Below, in pieces: positions 27,544-37,185 of a DNA stretch of 64,000 nt (within the stretch, counting starts at the first letter, position 1; each line of letters opens with the position of its first letter). Under the pieces are notes generated by a model, which did no database searches, was not told the origin of the DNA, and saw only the letters and a list, made by a program, of their open reading frames with translations. Position numbers and translations under genes: made by a program. This DNA is from Dyadobacter frigoris (GTDB lineage: Bacteria; Bacteroidota; Bacteroidia; Cytophagales; Spirosomataceae). The DNA lies in contig NZ_SZVO01000008.1 of assembly GCF_005280585.1 (NCBI RefSeq), positions 274,921-338,920 of the forward strand, in the 5' to 3' direction.

Positions 27544-27680
27544 GTTGTTTTGACAACAATCAGTTATAAAACTGTTTTATATCATTTCGTGGTAATATTG
27601 TAAAATAAGATTATTCTAAGATTTTCGGAACTTACACAACTTTCAAATGGTTTATTAAATGTAAGTTCCGTTAAAAGTGC

Positions 27681-28913
27681 ATGAGTCGTAAACAATATTC
27701 TTTCATGATCCTTATTCTGGGGTCATTAGCAACCATCAGTCCATTTTCAATAGACATGTATTTGCCTGGCTTTCCGAGAATTGCCACGGATTTGAATACC
27801 ACTATTGATAAAGTACAATTATCTCTTACCGGTTACCTTATCGGAATTTGTATCGGGCAGGTACTTTATGGTCCTTTGCTTGATAGATTTGGCAGAAAAA
27901 CGCCGTTGTATGCCGGTCTGGCTATTTACATCATGGCTTCCATCGGCTGCGCGCTTACATCTTCGGTTGAAGCATTGGTTGTTATGCGGTTTTTTCAGGC
28001 TATTGGCGGTTGTGTAGGGCTGGTTTCTTCGCAGGCACTTGTGAGCGATCTTTTTACGAAAGATAAAAGAGCCGAAGTTTTCTCGATGATCACGCTGGTC
28101 ATTGCAGTCTCTCCAATGATTGCGCCAACGGTGGGTGGTTATGTAACTGCCGCTTTTGGCTGGAACTGGGTTTTTATTATTCTTGCCTTCATTACACTAC
28201 TGATTTTGGGTGGGATTTATTTTTTCCTGCCAACCGGAAAAATGCCTGATAGTACCGTTTCCTTAAAACCGCGGGCTGTATTGAACAGCTATTTCACGGT
28301 TATCAAACAGCCTCAGTTTTTGATTTATACCATGGCAGGCGGACTTGCGACTGCTGCGCCTTTTGCTTATATCGCTGGTTCGTCGGATGTTTTCATGAAT
28401 ATTTATAAAGTGTCGGAACAGCAATATGGGTGGATTTTTGCATTTCTCGCTGTTGCTATGATTGGTTCTACCCAGTTAAATCATTTCCTTTTGAAAAAAT
28501 ACAACAGCGAGCAGATTATCAAAACTACTTTGCTTTACCAAAGTGTTGTGGGCACGTTGCTGGTTTTGGGCGTTTATAACAATTGGTACAATTTGTATAC
28601 GCTGATTGGTATGATGTTTATTTTCCTGACCGGACAAGGATTGACCGGACCAAATACTTCCGCACTCTCTTTGGCTCCGTTTAAAAAACATACGGGCAGT
28701 GCTTCGGCTTTGATGGGTAGCTGGCGGATGGGTGCCGGTGCTATTATTTCTATCATTGTCAGTGTTTTGCACAACAATACTGCTATTCCCATGGTAGCTA
28801 TGATGGCAGCATGTTCTTTGGTAAGCCTCGTTATTTTATTTGTTGGGAACGCAACCGTAAACAATTCTGCACGTAATAGCGATGTGGAGAGTGAGGTTTC
28901 CGTTCTTCTCTGA
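27681..28913 (+). CDS. Bcr/CflA-type MFS drug-efflux transporter
   Basis: 410 aa with about 12 hydrophobic segments. The first helix and loop read ATISPFSIDMYLPGFPRIA, the signature of Bcr/CflA exporters. The MFS loop motif is GPLLDRFGRKTPLY between helices 2 and 3, and the motif-C-like IAVSPMIAPTVGGYV is in helix 5. It exports drugs or small molecules in exchange for protons. The C-terminal tail is short and hydrophilic. The dienelactone hydrolase follows after 34 bp on the same strand, so the two may be co-transcribed. Confidence 0.92.
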   Translation: MSRKQYSFMILILGSLATISPFSIDMYLPGFPRIATDLNTTIDKVQLSLTGYLIGICIGQVLYGPLLDRFGRKTPLYAGLAIYIMASIGCALTSSVEALVVMRFFQAIGGCVGLVSSQALVSDLFTKDKRAEVFSMITLVIAVSPMIAPTVGGYVTAAFGWNWVFIILAFITLLILGGIYFFLPTGKMPDSTVSLKPRAVLNSYFTVIKQPQFLIYTMAGGLATAAPFAYIAGSSDVFMNIYKVSEQQYGWIFAFLAVAMIGSTQLNHFLLKKYNSEQIIKTTLLYQSVVGTLLVLGVYNNWYNLYTLIGMMFIFLTGQGLTGPNTSALSLAPFKKHTGSASALMGSWRMGAGAIISIIVSVLHNNTAIPMVAMMAACSLVSLVILFVGNATVNNSARNSDVESEVSVLL

Positions 28914-28947
28914 TCTTTTTTATTAACCTAATGACTAAACAGAACCT

Positions 28948-29718
28948 ATGAAAATTTCGAAAATTTACTTTGCAGTAATCTTATTGTTCATGACAACAAT
29001 GTCTTTCGCGCAGCTTCAACCTGTCAATTATACTGATGGAGCACAGAAATTGAGCGGCTTTGCTGCAAAACCAAAAACAACTTCAAAAAAGAAAGCGGGT
29101 GTGTTGGTTTTACCGGCCTGGATGGGAATTGATGCCCATGCAAAAACGAGTGCCGAAGAATTATCAGCAATGGGTTATTACGCTTTTGTAGCTGACATTT
29201 ACGGTGTAGACAAAAGGCCGACGGATATGAAAGGTGCCGGTGAACTTGCCGGATATTACAAAAAAAATATTACTGAATATCAAAAACGTATCAAACTGGC
29301 ATTAGACCAATTGATTAAAGCCGGAGCAGATCCTGCGAATATTGCTGTAATTGGCTACTGTTTTGGTGGAACGGGTGCTGTTGAAGCTGCGAGAGAAAAT
29401 TTCCCTGTTAAAGGAATTGTTTCTTTTCACGGTGGTTTGGCAAAAGATTCTTTACGTACTGTTTCCGCTATCAAGCCCAAATTATTGATTCTGCACGGCG
29501 CGGATGATAATTACGTTCCTGCCAAAGAAGTTGCTGCTTTCCAGAATGAAATGAGAAAAGCAAACGCTGACTGGGAAATGAATTATTATGCGAATTCTGT
29601 CCATAGCTTCACCGATCCCGACGCAGGAACAGATAACTCAAAAGGCGCTGCCTACAACGAAAAAGCCGCAAAGCGCTCATGGAAAGCGATGCAGGTGTTT
29701 TTTGACGAAATATTTTAA
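28948..29718 (+). CDS. Exported dienelactone hydrolase family protein
   Basis: 256 aa with signal peptide MKISKIYFAVILLFMTTMSFAQ. Alpha/beta-hydrolase fold: GVLVLPAWMGID near the oxyanion strand, nucleophile elbow GYCFGGTGAVEAA (Cys, as in dienelactone hydrolases), acid in ILHGADDNYVP, and histidine in NSVHSFTDPDAG. The full Cys-Asp-His triad is present. Dienelactone hydrolases open lactones in aromatic degradation, but exported relatives act on various esters, so the substrate is open. A terminator follows. Confidence 0.9.
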   Translation: MKISKIYFAVILLFMTTMSFAQLQPVNYTDGAQKLSGFAAKPKTTSKKKAGVLVLPAWMGIDAHAKTSAEELSAMGYYAFVADIYGVDKRPTDMKGAGELAGYYKKNITEYQKRIKLALDQLIKAGADPANIAVIGYCFGGTGAVEAARENFPVKGIVSFHGGLAKDSLRTVSAIKPKLLILHGADDNYVPAKEVAAFQNEMRKANADWEMNYYANSVHSFTDPDAGTDNSKGAAYNEKAAKRSWKAMQVFFDEIF

Positions 29719-29756
29719 TTAGTGATTGAATGTCAGTTTCTCACCTTATTGATAGA

Positions 29757-29781
29757 AGGGCTCTTATAGAGCTCTTTTTTT
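29757..29781 (+). terminator. Intrinsic terminator after the dienelactone hydrolase
   Basis: AGGGCTCT pairs with AGAGCTCT (one wobble) around a short loop, followed by T6-T7. Confidence 0.75.
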
Positions 29782-29937
29782 GTTTTAATCTGAAATTAGA
29801 ATCTTATTAATTCTTCTTCAAATTGTGTTTGGAAAGAAATAAAATTAGATTTTCCCGACTCTTTTCCTAATCTTGGGCAGGGAATTTTCGGGTAGCACCG
29901 GAATTTCTTTTTAACCCATAATCTTAAATTTTTGCAC

Positions 29938-31716
29938 ATGAATAAAAGCCTGTTTCTGACATTTGTGCTTAGCGTTGTTTTGTCTGCCTGCCAGCAAAAA
30001 GCTTCCGAAGATCTGCTGCCACCGGTTGGCGAATTGTTTGAAAATTATTTCGAAGAAAGATTGCCGCTTTATCCTTTTGAAGCTACGCAAATCGGAGATA
30101 AACGATACAATGATCTATTTCCAAATGATCTTACGAAGGAAGTCAGGCAGCAGCAGGTTGATTTTTATCAAAAATATAAAAAAGAACTTGCCAAATACAA
30201 TCGCCCGGAACTTGCCGAGGAAGAAAAAACCAGTTGGGATCTGTTGAATTGGGAATGTAATATCAATCTGGAATTATTGGCGTTTCCCACGCATTTAATG
30301 CCAATTAACCAGTTTTCTTCAACACATTTGACCATTGCTACAATGGCTGGCGGAAGCAGTGTACAGCCTTTTAAAACAACGGACGATTACGACAACTGGC
30401 TTAAAAGAGTTGACGGGTTTGTTGCATGGAGCGATACTGCGATTGTGAATATGAGAGAAGGTATCAAAAAGGGTTATGTTTTGCCGATTCCTTTGATCAA
30501 AAAAGTAATCCCTCAGTTGGCAGACCTGGATCATGGTCCCACTGAACAGCATTTGTTTTATACACCGGTTGCCAAATTTCCCGAGTCTTTTTCAGCAGAT
30601 GACAAAGGCAGGCTGACCAAAAGTTATAAGGCAATGGTAGAGGAAAAAGTGATACCGGCTTTTAACCGTCTTCATGTGTTTTTTGAAAAAGAATATTTGC
30701 CGGCGGGCCGCAAAACAAGCGGATATGCGGATCTTCCAAACGGAAAAGCATTGTATGATACGTACATCAAATATTATACGACGACGTCGATGACATCTGA
30801 CGGAATTCATAAACTTGGTTTAAGTGAGGTGGAACGCATTTCCAAAGAAATGTTAAAAGTTAAGGATCAGGTAGGATTCAAGGGGAATCTGAAGGCGTTT
30901 TTTAATGATGTCAGGTCAAATAAAAAACTGATGCCCTATACGAAACCGGAAGAAATTATCACTCATTTCAATACGATTCATGAGACGATGAAACCGAATC
31001 TGAAAAAGTTATTTGATCTGACACCAAAAGCAGCTTTTGAAGTTCGTCGCACCGAAGCGTTCAGAGAGGCATCGGCATCAGCGGAATATAATCCTGGCTC
31101 ACCGGACGGTTCCCGACCTGGTATTTTCTACGTTCCTATTCCGGATGCAAAAACGTACAATGTCCTTTCAGATGAAAGTTTGTTTTTACATGAGGCAATT
31201 CCGGGTCATCACTACCAGGGTTCTCTGCAGCAGGAAAATAAAGCACTTCCTTCATTCCGGAAAAACTTGTGGTACAGTGCGTATGGCGAAGGCTGGGCAT
31301 TGTATAGCGAATCGCTTGGTAAGGAGCTGGGGTTATATACGGATCCGTATCAATACTTCGGTATGCTAAGTGCGGAAATGCACCGTGCCATTCGTCTGGT
31401 TGTAGACACCGGCATTCATTCCAAGGGCTGGACGCGCGAACAGGCTATTCAGTATTCGATGGATCATGAGGCTGAAACGGAAGAAAGTATTGTGGCAGAA
31501 GTGGAAAGATATATGACAGCGGCAGGGCAGGCTTTGTCTTATAAAATTGGTCAACTTAAAATCCGGGAGTTGCGCACAAAAGCAGAACAGGCCGGAATTA
31601 ATTTTGACATCAAAAAATTCCATAACAAAGTGCTGGAATCGGGTTGCGTTCCATTAAATATTCTGGAAGACAAAATCAATGTCTGGATCAAGGCAGGAGG
31701 AAAGGAAACCAAATAA
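29938..31716 (+). CDS. DUF885 family putative zinc-peptidase lipoprotein
   Basis: 592 aa from ATG 29938; a TTG two codons upstream is ignored. The N-terminus is a lipoprotein signal (FVLSVVLSACQQK) with acylation at the Cys, so it is tethered in the envelope. The diagnostic DUF885 motif is LHEAIPGHHYQGSLQQ, an HExxxGHH zinc-binding variant, followed by SAYGEGWALYSESLG with a likely third ligand. The C-terminus has MSAAGQALSY-type spacing (MTAAGQALSYKIGQLKI). Length and domain order match the family, which includes proteins annotated as peptidases. A terminator follows. Confidence 0.88.
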   Translation: MNKSLFLTFVLSVVLSACQQKASEDLLPPVGELFENYFEERLPLYPFEATQIGDKRYNDLFPNDLTKEVRQQQVDFYQKYKKELAKYNRPELAEEEKTSWDLLNWECNINLELLAFPTHLMPINQFSSTHLTIATMAGGSSVQPFKTTDDYDNWLKRVDGFVAWSDTAIVNMREGIKKGYVLPIPLIKKVIPQLADLDHGPTEQHLFYTPVAKFPESFSADDKGRLTKSYKAMVEEKVIPAFNRLHVFFEKEYLPAGRKTSGYADLPNGKALYDTYIKYYTTTSMTSDGIHKLGLSEVERISKEMLKVKDQVGFKGNLKAFFNDVRSNKKLMPYTKPEEIITHFNTIHETMKPNLKKLFDLTPKAAFEVRRTEAFREASASAEYNPGSPDGSRPGIFYVPIPDAKTYNVLSDESLFLHEAIPGHHYQGSLQQENKALPSFRKNLWYSAYGEGWALYSESLGKELGLYTDPYQYFGMLSAEMHRAIRLVVDTGIHSKGWTREQAIQYSMDHEAETEESIVAEVERYMTAAGQALSYKIGQLKIRELRTKAEQAGINFDIKKFHNKVLESGCVPLNILEDKINVWIKAGGKETK

Positions 31717-31737
31717 AACGATTATCTGAATGCATTA

Positions 31738-31785
31738 AAAAGCGTCAAAGTGTTACAATTTCTGTATGCTTTGACGCTTTCTTTT
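31738..31785 (+). terminator. Intrinsic terminator after the DUF885 gene
   Basis: AAAGCGTCAAAG and CTTTGACGCTTT are perfect 12-bp arms, followed by CTTTTATTTT. Confidence 0.85.
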
Positions 31786-31951
31786 ATTTTAAGGATAGTA
31801 ACGAAGGGGTGACTTTACTTGTTTCAATGTAAAAATTCAATCATAGATTTCCAGGGGAAGTTGCCTGACACTTCCTGATTAACCGGCATTAAGTTTAAAA
31901 CATGGCTTGGCAAAATCAGAAAAGAAATTTCTGAAAAAACTCAGTGACGAG

Positions 31952-32158
31952 TTAACTGGCAATAGCAGTGTAACCTTTTGAGTCGGACAACATATGTCCG
32001 TTACTCATTTTTTTCTTCATCGCTTCCAAACCGATTATAACCAGTTCTTTGTAAAGCTCCTGAAGGGTAATTCGTTGGTCATTTTCTTCCAGTTCAAGTT
32101 GAAGTTGTTTTGCTTTCAAATGAACTTTGTCGGGTACGTCAAGATTAACCTTTGCCAT
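31952..32158 (-). CDS. Small ribbon-helix-helix-like protein
   Basis: 68 aa. The layout MAKVNLDVPDKVHLKAKQLQ, then ITLQELYKELVIIGLEAM, is a short beta strand followed by two helices, as in Arc/CopG/ParD-type DNA-binding proteins, which act as dimers. Such proteins are often antitoxins, but no toxin-like ORF adjoins it: the next gene upstream begins 264 bp away. A dyad at 32275-32303 (TAGTTTGTCA / TGACAAACTA) lies 117 bp upstream and could be its operator. Family assignment is from pattern only. Confidence 0.6.
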   Translation of the reverse strand: MAKVNLDVPDKVHLKAKQLQLELEENDQRITLQELYKELVIIGLEAMKKKMSNGHMLSDSKGYTAIAS

Positions 32159-32421
32159 AGTAGCGGAGATATTTATATTATTTAGTTAGGTTTTATTACT
32201 GGGATACGCAAGAAATCTATAAACTGACTAGAAAATATGAAATATTTTTTCGGAGCTAAATTTAGCTTCCTCAGTAGTTTGTCATCTTTTTGGTGACAAA
32301 CTATAATCCGAACTTCTACTCTAATCTAAATTTACTTTATTAACAGAATATTATTAAACAGGATTGTAAAATGATTTAAAGATTCTTTTAATTGTTACAT
32401 AAGAATTAAAATTAATTACAG

Positions 32422-33606
32422 TTACTTCTTATTTTTTTCCAAACGTTTCCACATTTCAGCACATGCGCGGGCGTTATGGTAAGGACATTTCCAAAAATTT
32501 ACCTTATCACCTCGTACCTGAGTGCCATCTTCCTTCACTGCTCCAAACCATTCACCTCTTTCTCTGTCAATGAATTTACTGTCAATATAGGCCCAGCTTC
32601 TTTCAGCTTTAACTTTGAAATCCGCATTTTTTGTCAATTGGTATGCGTTGTAAAATCCAACCAGTTGTTCGGCAGCAACCCACCAGCTTCTTTCTGTTTT
32701 TGTATGTTTTGTTTCAGGATCATACTCATAATTGAGCGCACCATCCGGACTTAAACCAGTACTCACTGCTATGGCCATTTTGATGCAACGATCCCTGGTT
32801 TTTTTTAATAATTTTTCATCTTTTAGCACTTCGGCTGTTTCATAAAGCAGCCAGGATGCTTCAATATCGTGGCCGTATGAAATCACTTTATCTTTTGATT
32901 CCCACTTTTCAGTAAAGAAAAGCTCCATCCGGCTCGTTTCATTGTTCACAATATGATCCAGAATCGCTTCCAGCATTGCTGCCGTTTGCTTTTTCAGTGT
33001 TTTATCAGGCCAGATCCTGTACAAGTTTGTATAGGCCTCCACAAGGTGCAAATGCGTATTCATGCTTTTGATATACGGACTTTTACTCAAAATATAATCA
33101 TCCGTTTCTGACCAGTCTCTTGCAAATGCTTCTCTATAACCACCATTCACCGGATCGAAAGCATGTTTTTCCAAAACGTAAAAAATCTCTTTGGCCCGTT
33201 CCAGCGCCGGTGGGAAATTCGTCGCCCGGTAATACTCGCTCAGTCCATACATGGCGAAAGCATTGCCGTAAACCTGCTTTTTCATTTCAAGCGGTTTCCC
33301 GCTTGCCTCCGTCGACCAAAATACACCTCCTTCTTTTGCATCAATAAAATGAATCGAAAGATCCTGAAAAGCGCGGTCGGCAAGTGTCAGATATTTAGGA
33401 TTATTCAGCAGCCTTTTGGCCATTGAATAAGTCCACAATATCCGGCTTGTGATCACAACCGCTTTCGGTGCATCCGCAATTCCTTCATTCTCATAATTTA
33501 CTCTGCCATAAAAACCACCATTTTTACGGTCAACTGCATATTTTTCCCAGTAATCCAGGATGTTAATTAATTCCTTTTTGAAAGTTTCCGGTGCAAAGTC
33601 AGCCAT
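32422..33606 (-). CDS. AGE-family cellobiose/mannobiose-type 2-epimerase
   Basis: 394 aa, cytoplasmic, (alpha/alpha)6 barrel. Epimerises the reducing-end glucose/mannose of beta-linked disaccharides. Characteristic histidine-bearing stretches are present: SPYIKSMNTHLHLVEAYTNL, SYGHDIEASWLLYETAEV, and FWKCPYHNARACAEM at the end, with WWVAAEQLVGFYNAY between. These fit cellobiose 2-epimerase better than N-acylglucosamine 2-epimerase. It lies 108 bp downstream of, and codirectional with, a GH2 enzyme. Together they could process beta-mannosides, as known epimerase systems do for mannobiose (inference). Confidence 0.88.
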   Translation of the reverse strand: MADFAPETFKKELINILDYWEKYAVDRKNGGFYGRVNYENEGIADAPKAVVITSRILWTYSMAKRLLNNPKYLTLADRAFQDLSIHFIDAKEGGVFWSTEASGKPLEMKKQVYGNAFAMYGLSEYYRATNFPPALERAKEIFYVLEKHAFDPVNGGYREAFARDWSETDDYILSKSPYIKSMNTHLHLVEAYTNLYRIWPDKTLKKQTAAMLEAILDHIVNNETSRMELFFTEKWESKDKVISYGHDIEASWLLYETAEVLKDEKLLKKTRDRCIKMAIAVSTGLSPDGALNYEYDPETKHTKTERSWWVAAEQLVGFYNAYQLTKNADFKVKAERSWAYIDSKFIDRERGEWFGAVKEDGTQVRGDKVNFWKCPYHNARACAEMWKRLEKNKK

Positions 33607-33714
33607 GATAAATCTTGTTTCCTAGCAAAAGAATCAAGATTTGTAAACTTACTTACTCCGTTTATTTCATGGCACCTACATAAAGGAAGCGCGCTTTTAT
33701 CAAATTCCATATTT

Positions 33715-36348
33715 CTATTTTAGAGGGATAAACTGCTCTGTCACATTCCAGCCATCAATGGATACCAAGGGCAATTCTCCCGCAGTCTGCGAATAATCCA
33801 TCACCACTGTTTTCTTTTCTCCTGGTAAAACAGATACGTAATTATCATCGTAAAAAACCGGAAGAATACGTTTTTTTGTTTTTGGGTCAACAAGCGCCAG
33901 TCGGTTGAAAAAAGCAACCGGATTTTTCGCTGGATTCGATAATGTTACTTCCACTTTCCCTTTTTCGGATTGGCGCACCTGAACATCAATATCCGCTTTT
34001 GGCATTTTATTGAGTCCGCTGTATGCTCCTTCTGCGTCTGGCAGCCAATACAGGTTGTCGCTTAATATTTCTTTTTTAACAGTTGACAAACGTAAGGAAA
34101 GGAACATTCCCTCTTTTTTTGAAAGCTCACGTATTTCATTTTTGATTGACAAAATCACACGCGCAGTCGACGGGCCAATTTCAACGAAAACCTGTCCAAG
34201 GCTTTTTTCTTTTCCGTTCATATCAACCGCAGTGATATTCAACATCATGTCGTACTGATGTTTGAATGTGTTATTTGTGATCATAACGGTGCTGTCAGCC
34301 TGGTTGTACATAACATGCAAAGGCGCGCTTCCATTATGTAATCCATACAAACAAGCATTAGGATCCAGGTAGTAATCATACATTTGTCCGCGAAGTGCTG
34401 TCCATGGATTTTGCGTTTTCCAGATGATCACACCCGTGTACCAATCCCACATATGGGCACTGAAACCTTCCATTAAAGAGCGGTACTGATCGTAATTTAT
34501 CAACTGCGCTTTTTTTCCGAAGTCGCGCAGATCTTTTACTTTTCCGTAAGGCCCAACATAGCTCTCATAACCAATATATTTGTGATAATTCCAAACAGAA
34601 TCCACCGTTTCTTTTCCCGTTTTTTCAGAATAAACAGGAGCTATCATGTTTTCTTTTGGTAAAAATCTTTCCAAAGATTCATAGTCACCTACACCTACCG
34701 AACCGATTTCTGAATTAAAAGGCCAGGTTTTATATTCAAAAAACCGTTTCAAAGGCTGAATTCCATAAGGCCCGTCGCCGTTTCCACCAAGGGAATTGAA
34801 CGACATATCATCCGAGTTGGAATAGTCGATGAACCAGCGCGTACCATCCAGTTTTGGAAGAATGGTATCACGAAGTGGAAGCATAATATCTACTGGTAAT
34901 GTAATTTCGTTTCCTCCGCACCATATCGCCAGTGAAGGATAATTACGGATCATCTTGATCTGATCTGCGGCTGATTCCAGGAATAATCCGTGGTCATCCG
35001 GATAATTCCGCCGCACCCATTGATCGTCTTTTTTCATAGGATCCAGCCAGCGTCCGTTGCAGTCGCCGGAGCCCCAGAAATCCTGCATGACCAGAATTCC
35101 ATATTTGTCGCAAGCCTGATAAAATTCAGGACGTTCTGTTAAAGCACCTCCCCAAATTCTCAACAAATTTAAATTCATGTCTCTGTGAAACCGAACTTCT
35201 GCATCATAACGGGCGTCCGTAAACCGAAGCATTGCATCAGAAATAATCCAGTTTCCTCCTTTGATAAAAACACGCTGGCCGTTCACAGATATTTGTTTAC
35301 TCCGGGTAATCGAATTCCAGTCAGCCTGGATTTCACGTATACCAACATTTATATTTTCTTCATCAGAAACGGTTCCGTTAACCAGAAACTGCATCTTTAG
35401 ATTATATAAATACTGCGCTCCATAACCAGACGGCCACCAGAGTTTTGGATTTTCGAGCTTAAGGTCAGGTAATGCTATTTCTGTTGTGCTTTTTGGTTTA
35501 AGCGTAACTTCTTTTGAAATTTTCTTTCCGTCTAAAACATATTGTAAAACGCCTTTAAGCGGTGCGTCCGTAGGATTTTCAAGTTCTGCGGTAGTTTTTA
35601 TAGTGGCAGGTTTCTGGGCTCCATCCGGTTTTCTTTGGCCGGGAACCAGCGTAATGATATGCGGATTTTTAATATTGATTTTCCCTGTTTTTTCAATCAA
35701 AACCTTATCCCAGATTCCTGTATTACGGTCACGAATAGGCTGAATCCAGTCCCAGCCTGCAACATACTGATGTGCTACGTTCTTGGCAATCGTACCATCT
35801 CCGCCTTGTCCGCCATTTGCATTTCCAAGGGCATCAGGTGGAAAAACAATGACTGCCAGTCTGTTTGATCCGGTTTTTAAAAGAGAGGAAGTAATGTTGT
35901 AAGACTGGCGCAAAAACATTCCGCTGTGTCTTTTTTTATTTAACTTTTTGCCATTCAGGTATATATCAAAACTGTAATTGACGCCGCGGAAATGAAGCCA
36001 AACCTGTTCTCCGGCTTTTACAGTTTCATTAAAATCTTTTACAAACCAATACGTGTAATAGTCAGGGCCGGTTTTGAAGATATCTGGTATTTTTTCGTTG
36101 TTCATGCCGAAAAAAGGATCAGGGATCTGTTTGTTTTCGAGCATTGTAGTGAGGACAGTACCCGGAACAACAGCCGGAATCCATGAGCTCAGAGAATAGG
36201 AGGGAATTGATATGGCCGAACCATCTTCTTTTACTTTTGCTATCGGACTGCATTTCCAGCCGGAATTTAACTCATATTTATTTTGTGCATAAGTACTTAT
36301 GCAGAGGAATTGCAGCGAAAGAAGGAAAGTGGTAAAAAGGAATTTCAT
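33715..36348 (-). CDS. Exported glycoside hydrolase family 2 enzyme (beta-mannosidase/exo-beta-glucosaminidase type)
   Basis: 877 aa with signal peptide MKFLFTTFLLSLQFLCISTYAQ. The N-terminal sugar-binding domain is visible in VWLHFRGVNYSFDIYLNGK, followed by an Ig-like domain (~220-330) and the TIM barrel. The barrel has NLLRIWGGALTERPEFYQ, QDFWGSGDCNG, acid/base in AIWCGGNEITLP and the likely nucleophile in PFNSEIGSVG. The tryptophan-rich MWDWYTGVIIWKTQNPW and C-terminal beta domains follow. The GGNE plus NSEIG pattern fits mannosidase or exo-glucosaminidase members rather than beta-galactosidase. It is probably periplasmic and feeds the epimerase downstream. Confidence 0.9.
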   Translation of the reverse strand: MKFLFTTFLLSLQFLCISTYAQNKYELNSGWKCSPIAKVKEDGSAISIPSYSLSSWIPAVVPGTVLTTMLENKQIPDPFFGMNNEKIPDIFKTGPDYYTYWFVKDFNETVKAGEQVWLHFRGVNYSFDIYLNGKKLNKKRHSGMFLRQSYNITSSLLKTGSNRLAVIVFPPDALGNANGGQGGDGTIAKNVAHQYVAGWDWIQPIRDRNTGIWDKVLIEKTGKINIKNPHIITLVPGQRKPDGAQKPATIKTTAELENPTDAPLKGVLQYVLDGKKISKEVTLKPKSTTEIALPDLKLENPKLWWPSGYGAQYLYNLKMQFLVNGTVSDEENINVGIREIQADWNSITRSKQISVNGQRVFIKGGNWIISDAMLRFTDARYDAEVRFHRDMNLNLLRIWGGALTERPEFYQACDKYGILVMQDFWGSGDCNGRWLDPMKKDDQWVRRNYPDDHGLFLESAADQIKMIRNYPSLAIWCGGNEITLPVDIMLPLRDTILPKLDGTRWFIDYSNSDDMSFNSLGGNGDGPYGIQPLKRFFEYKTWPFNSEIGSVGVGDYESLERFLPKENMIAPVYSEKTGKETVDSVWNYHKYIGYESYVGPYGKVKDLRDFGKKAQLINYDQYRSLMEGFSAHMWDWYTGVIIWKTQNPWTALRGQMYDYYLDPNACLYGLHNGSAPLHVMYNQADSTVMITNNTFKHQYDMMLNITAVDMNGKEKSLGQVFVEIGPSTARVILSIKNEIRELSKKEGMFLSLRLSTVKKEILSDNLYWLPDAEGAYSGLNKMPKADIDVQVRQSEKGKVEVTLSNPAKNPVAFFNRLALVDPKTKKRILPVFYDDNYVSVLPGEKKTVVMDYSQTAGELPLVSIDGWNVTEQFIPLK

Positions 36349-36540
36349 TAGAATATTATATTATAAAAATTACTATTACAACAAATATATTCTAACAAAA
36401 ATACATAAAAAAGAAATATTATTAGTTTAATTAAAATATTGAACAAGAATCATCTTATTATTAAATTAATTTATGAAATAGCTATTCTGGGTACGTAACC
36501 GTTTTTTTGTTGATTAGGGTTATATGTCTGATTTTGTCTG

Positions 36541-36573
36541 GAAAAAAATATCCCGACCAAAGGCCGGGATAAT
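36541..36573 (-). terminator. Intrinsic terminator of the acidic-protein gene
   Basis: On the minus strand ATCCCGGCC, a TTT loop and GGTCGGGAT are followed by ATTTTTTTCC. Confidence 0.9.
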
Positions 36574-36603
36574 AATTTCTATACGAGCGAGAGTAACGAG
36601 ATT

Positions 36604-36939
36604 TTAATCTCCTTGATTTTCTTCAAGGTCATTGTGGTTGTCACCACCCAAACTGTAATAATTGTTTTCTTCGTCTTCGTTACCGTCAATTTCTTCGTCA
36701 TCATCAAGGTCAGAACCGGGAACATCCAGATCGTCACCAACCAGATCTTCCTCAAAGCTTTTTTCGTTCCACTCGTCAGAATCCAGTCCCAATTCCTCTT
36801 TAATTTTGCTTATATCTTCCGGATCAATATCATCCTCAATCAGCCCACGGCTATAAACATCGTCAGACGCAGGATAAAGAGGGTATCCTGGCAAATCATC
36901 ATCCTCATCATCAAGTGGGAAATCGTCGTCAATTATCAT
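36604..36939 (-). CDS. Highly acidic hypothetical protein, 111 aa
   Basis: Dominated by Asp/Glu runs (DDDFPLDDEDDDLPGYP, DLDVPGSDLDDDEEIDGN), with few basic residues and no signal peptide or membrane segment. The only ordered-looking part is the centre, IDPEDISKIKEELGLDSDEW. The protein is likely disordered and may bind a basic partner or divalent cations, but this is guesswork. It has its own terminator and a 245-bp upstream gap, suggesting a monocistronic gene. The frame on the other strand mirrors low-complexity acidic codons and is not a gene. Confidence 0.75.
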   Translation of the reverse strand: MIIDDDFPLDDEDDDLPGYPLYPASDDVYSRGLIEDDIDPEDISKIKEELGLDSDEWNEKSFEEDLVGDDLDVPGSDLDDDEEIDGNEDEENNYYSLGGDNHNDLEENQGD

Positions 36940-37185
36940 ATCAATTGTTTTTAAGGTTAGCTTGAAGTTTTATTAAGTCGTTGTGTCAAAAATAATACTG
37001 CCCTACAATAAACTGATTTCTCAAAAAATCATTCCAAAAAAAATCAAAATTTCTTTAATTTTTAAATTTGCTGCTGAATGTCTGAGTATTAAAACGCTAT
37101 TTTACTGCTTTATTATTTTATGTCGGGCTGATTGGCTCAAACATTTTTATAAAGTTAAACTATTATCGACCTATTGGTGAATCGC

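Noticed and set aside
31952..32158. Complete toxin-antitoxin pair
   Set aside because: No toxin-sized ORF with recognisable features adjoins the RHH-like gene on either side.
32275..32303. TAGTTTGTCA / TGACAAACTA dyad as a confirmed operator
   Set aside because: It has 10-bp arms but no second copy and no direct evidence linking it to the small RHH-like gene; mentioned only as a possibility.
36613..36954. 113-codon plus-strand ORF opposite the acidic protein
   Set aside because: It is produced by the complement of Asp/Glu codons (runs of V, I and F). The minus frame has the proper start and a downstream terminator.
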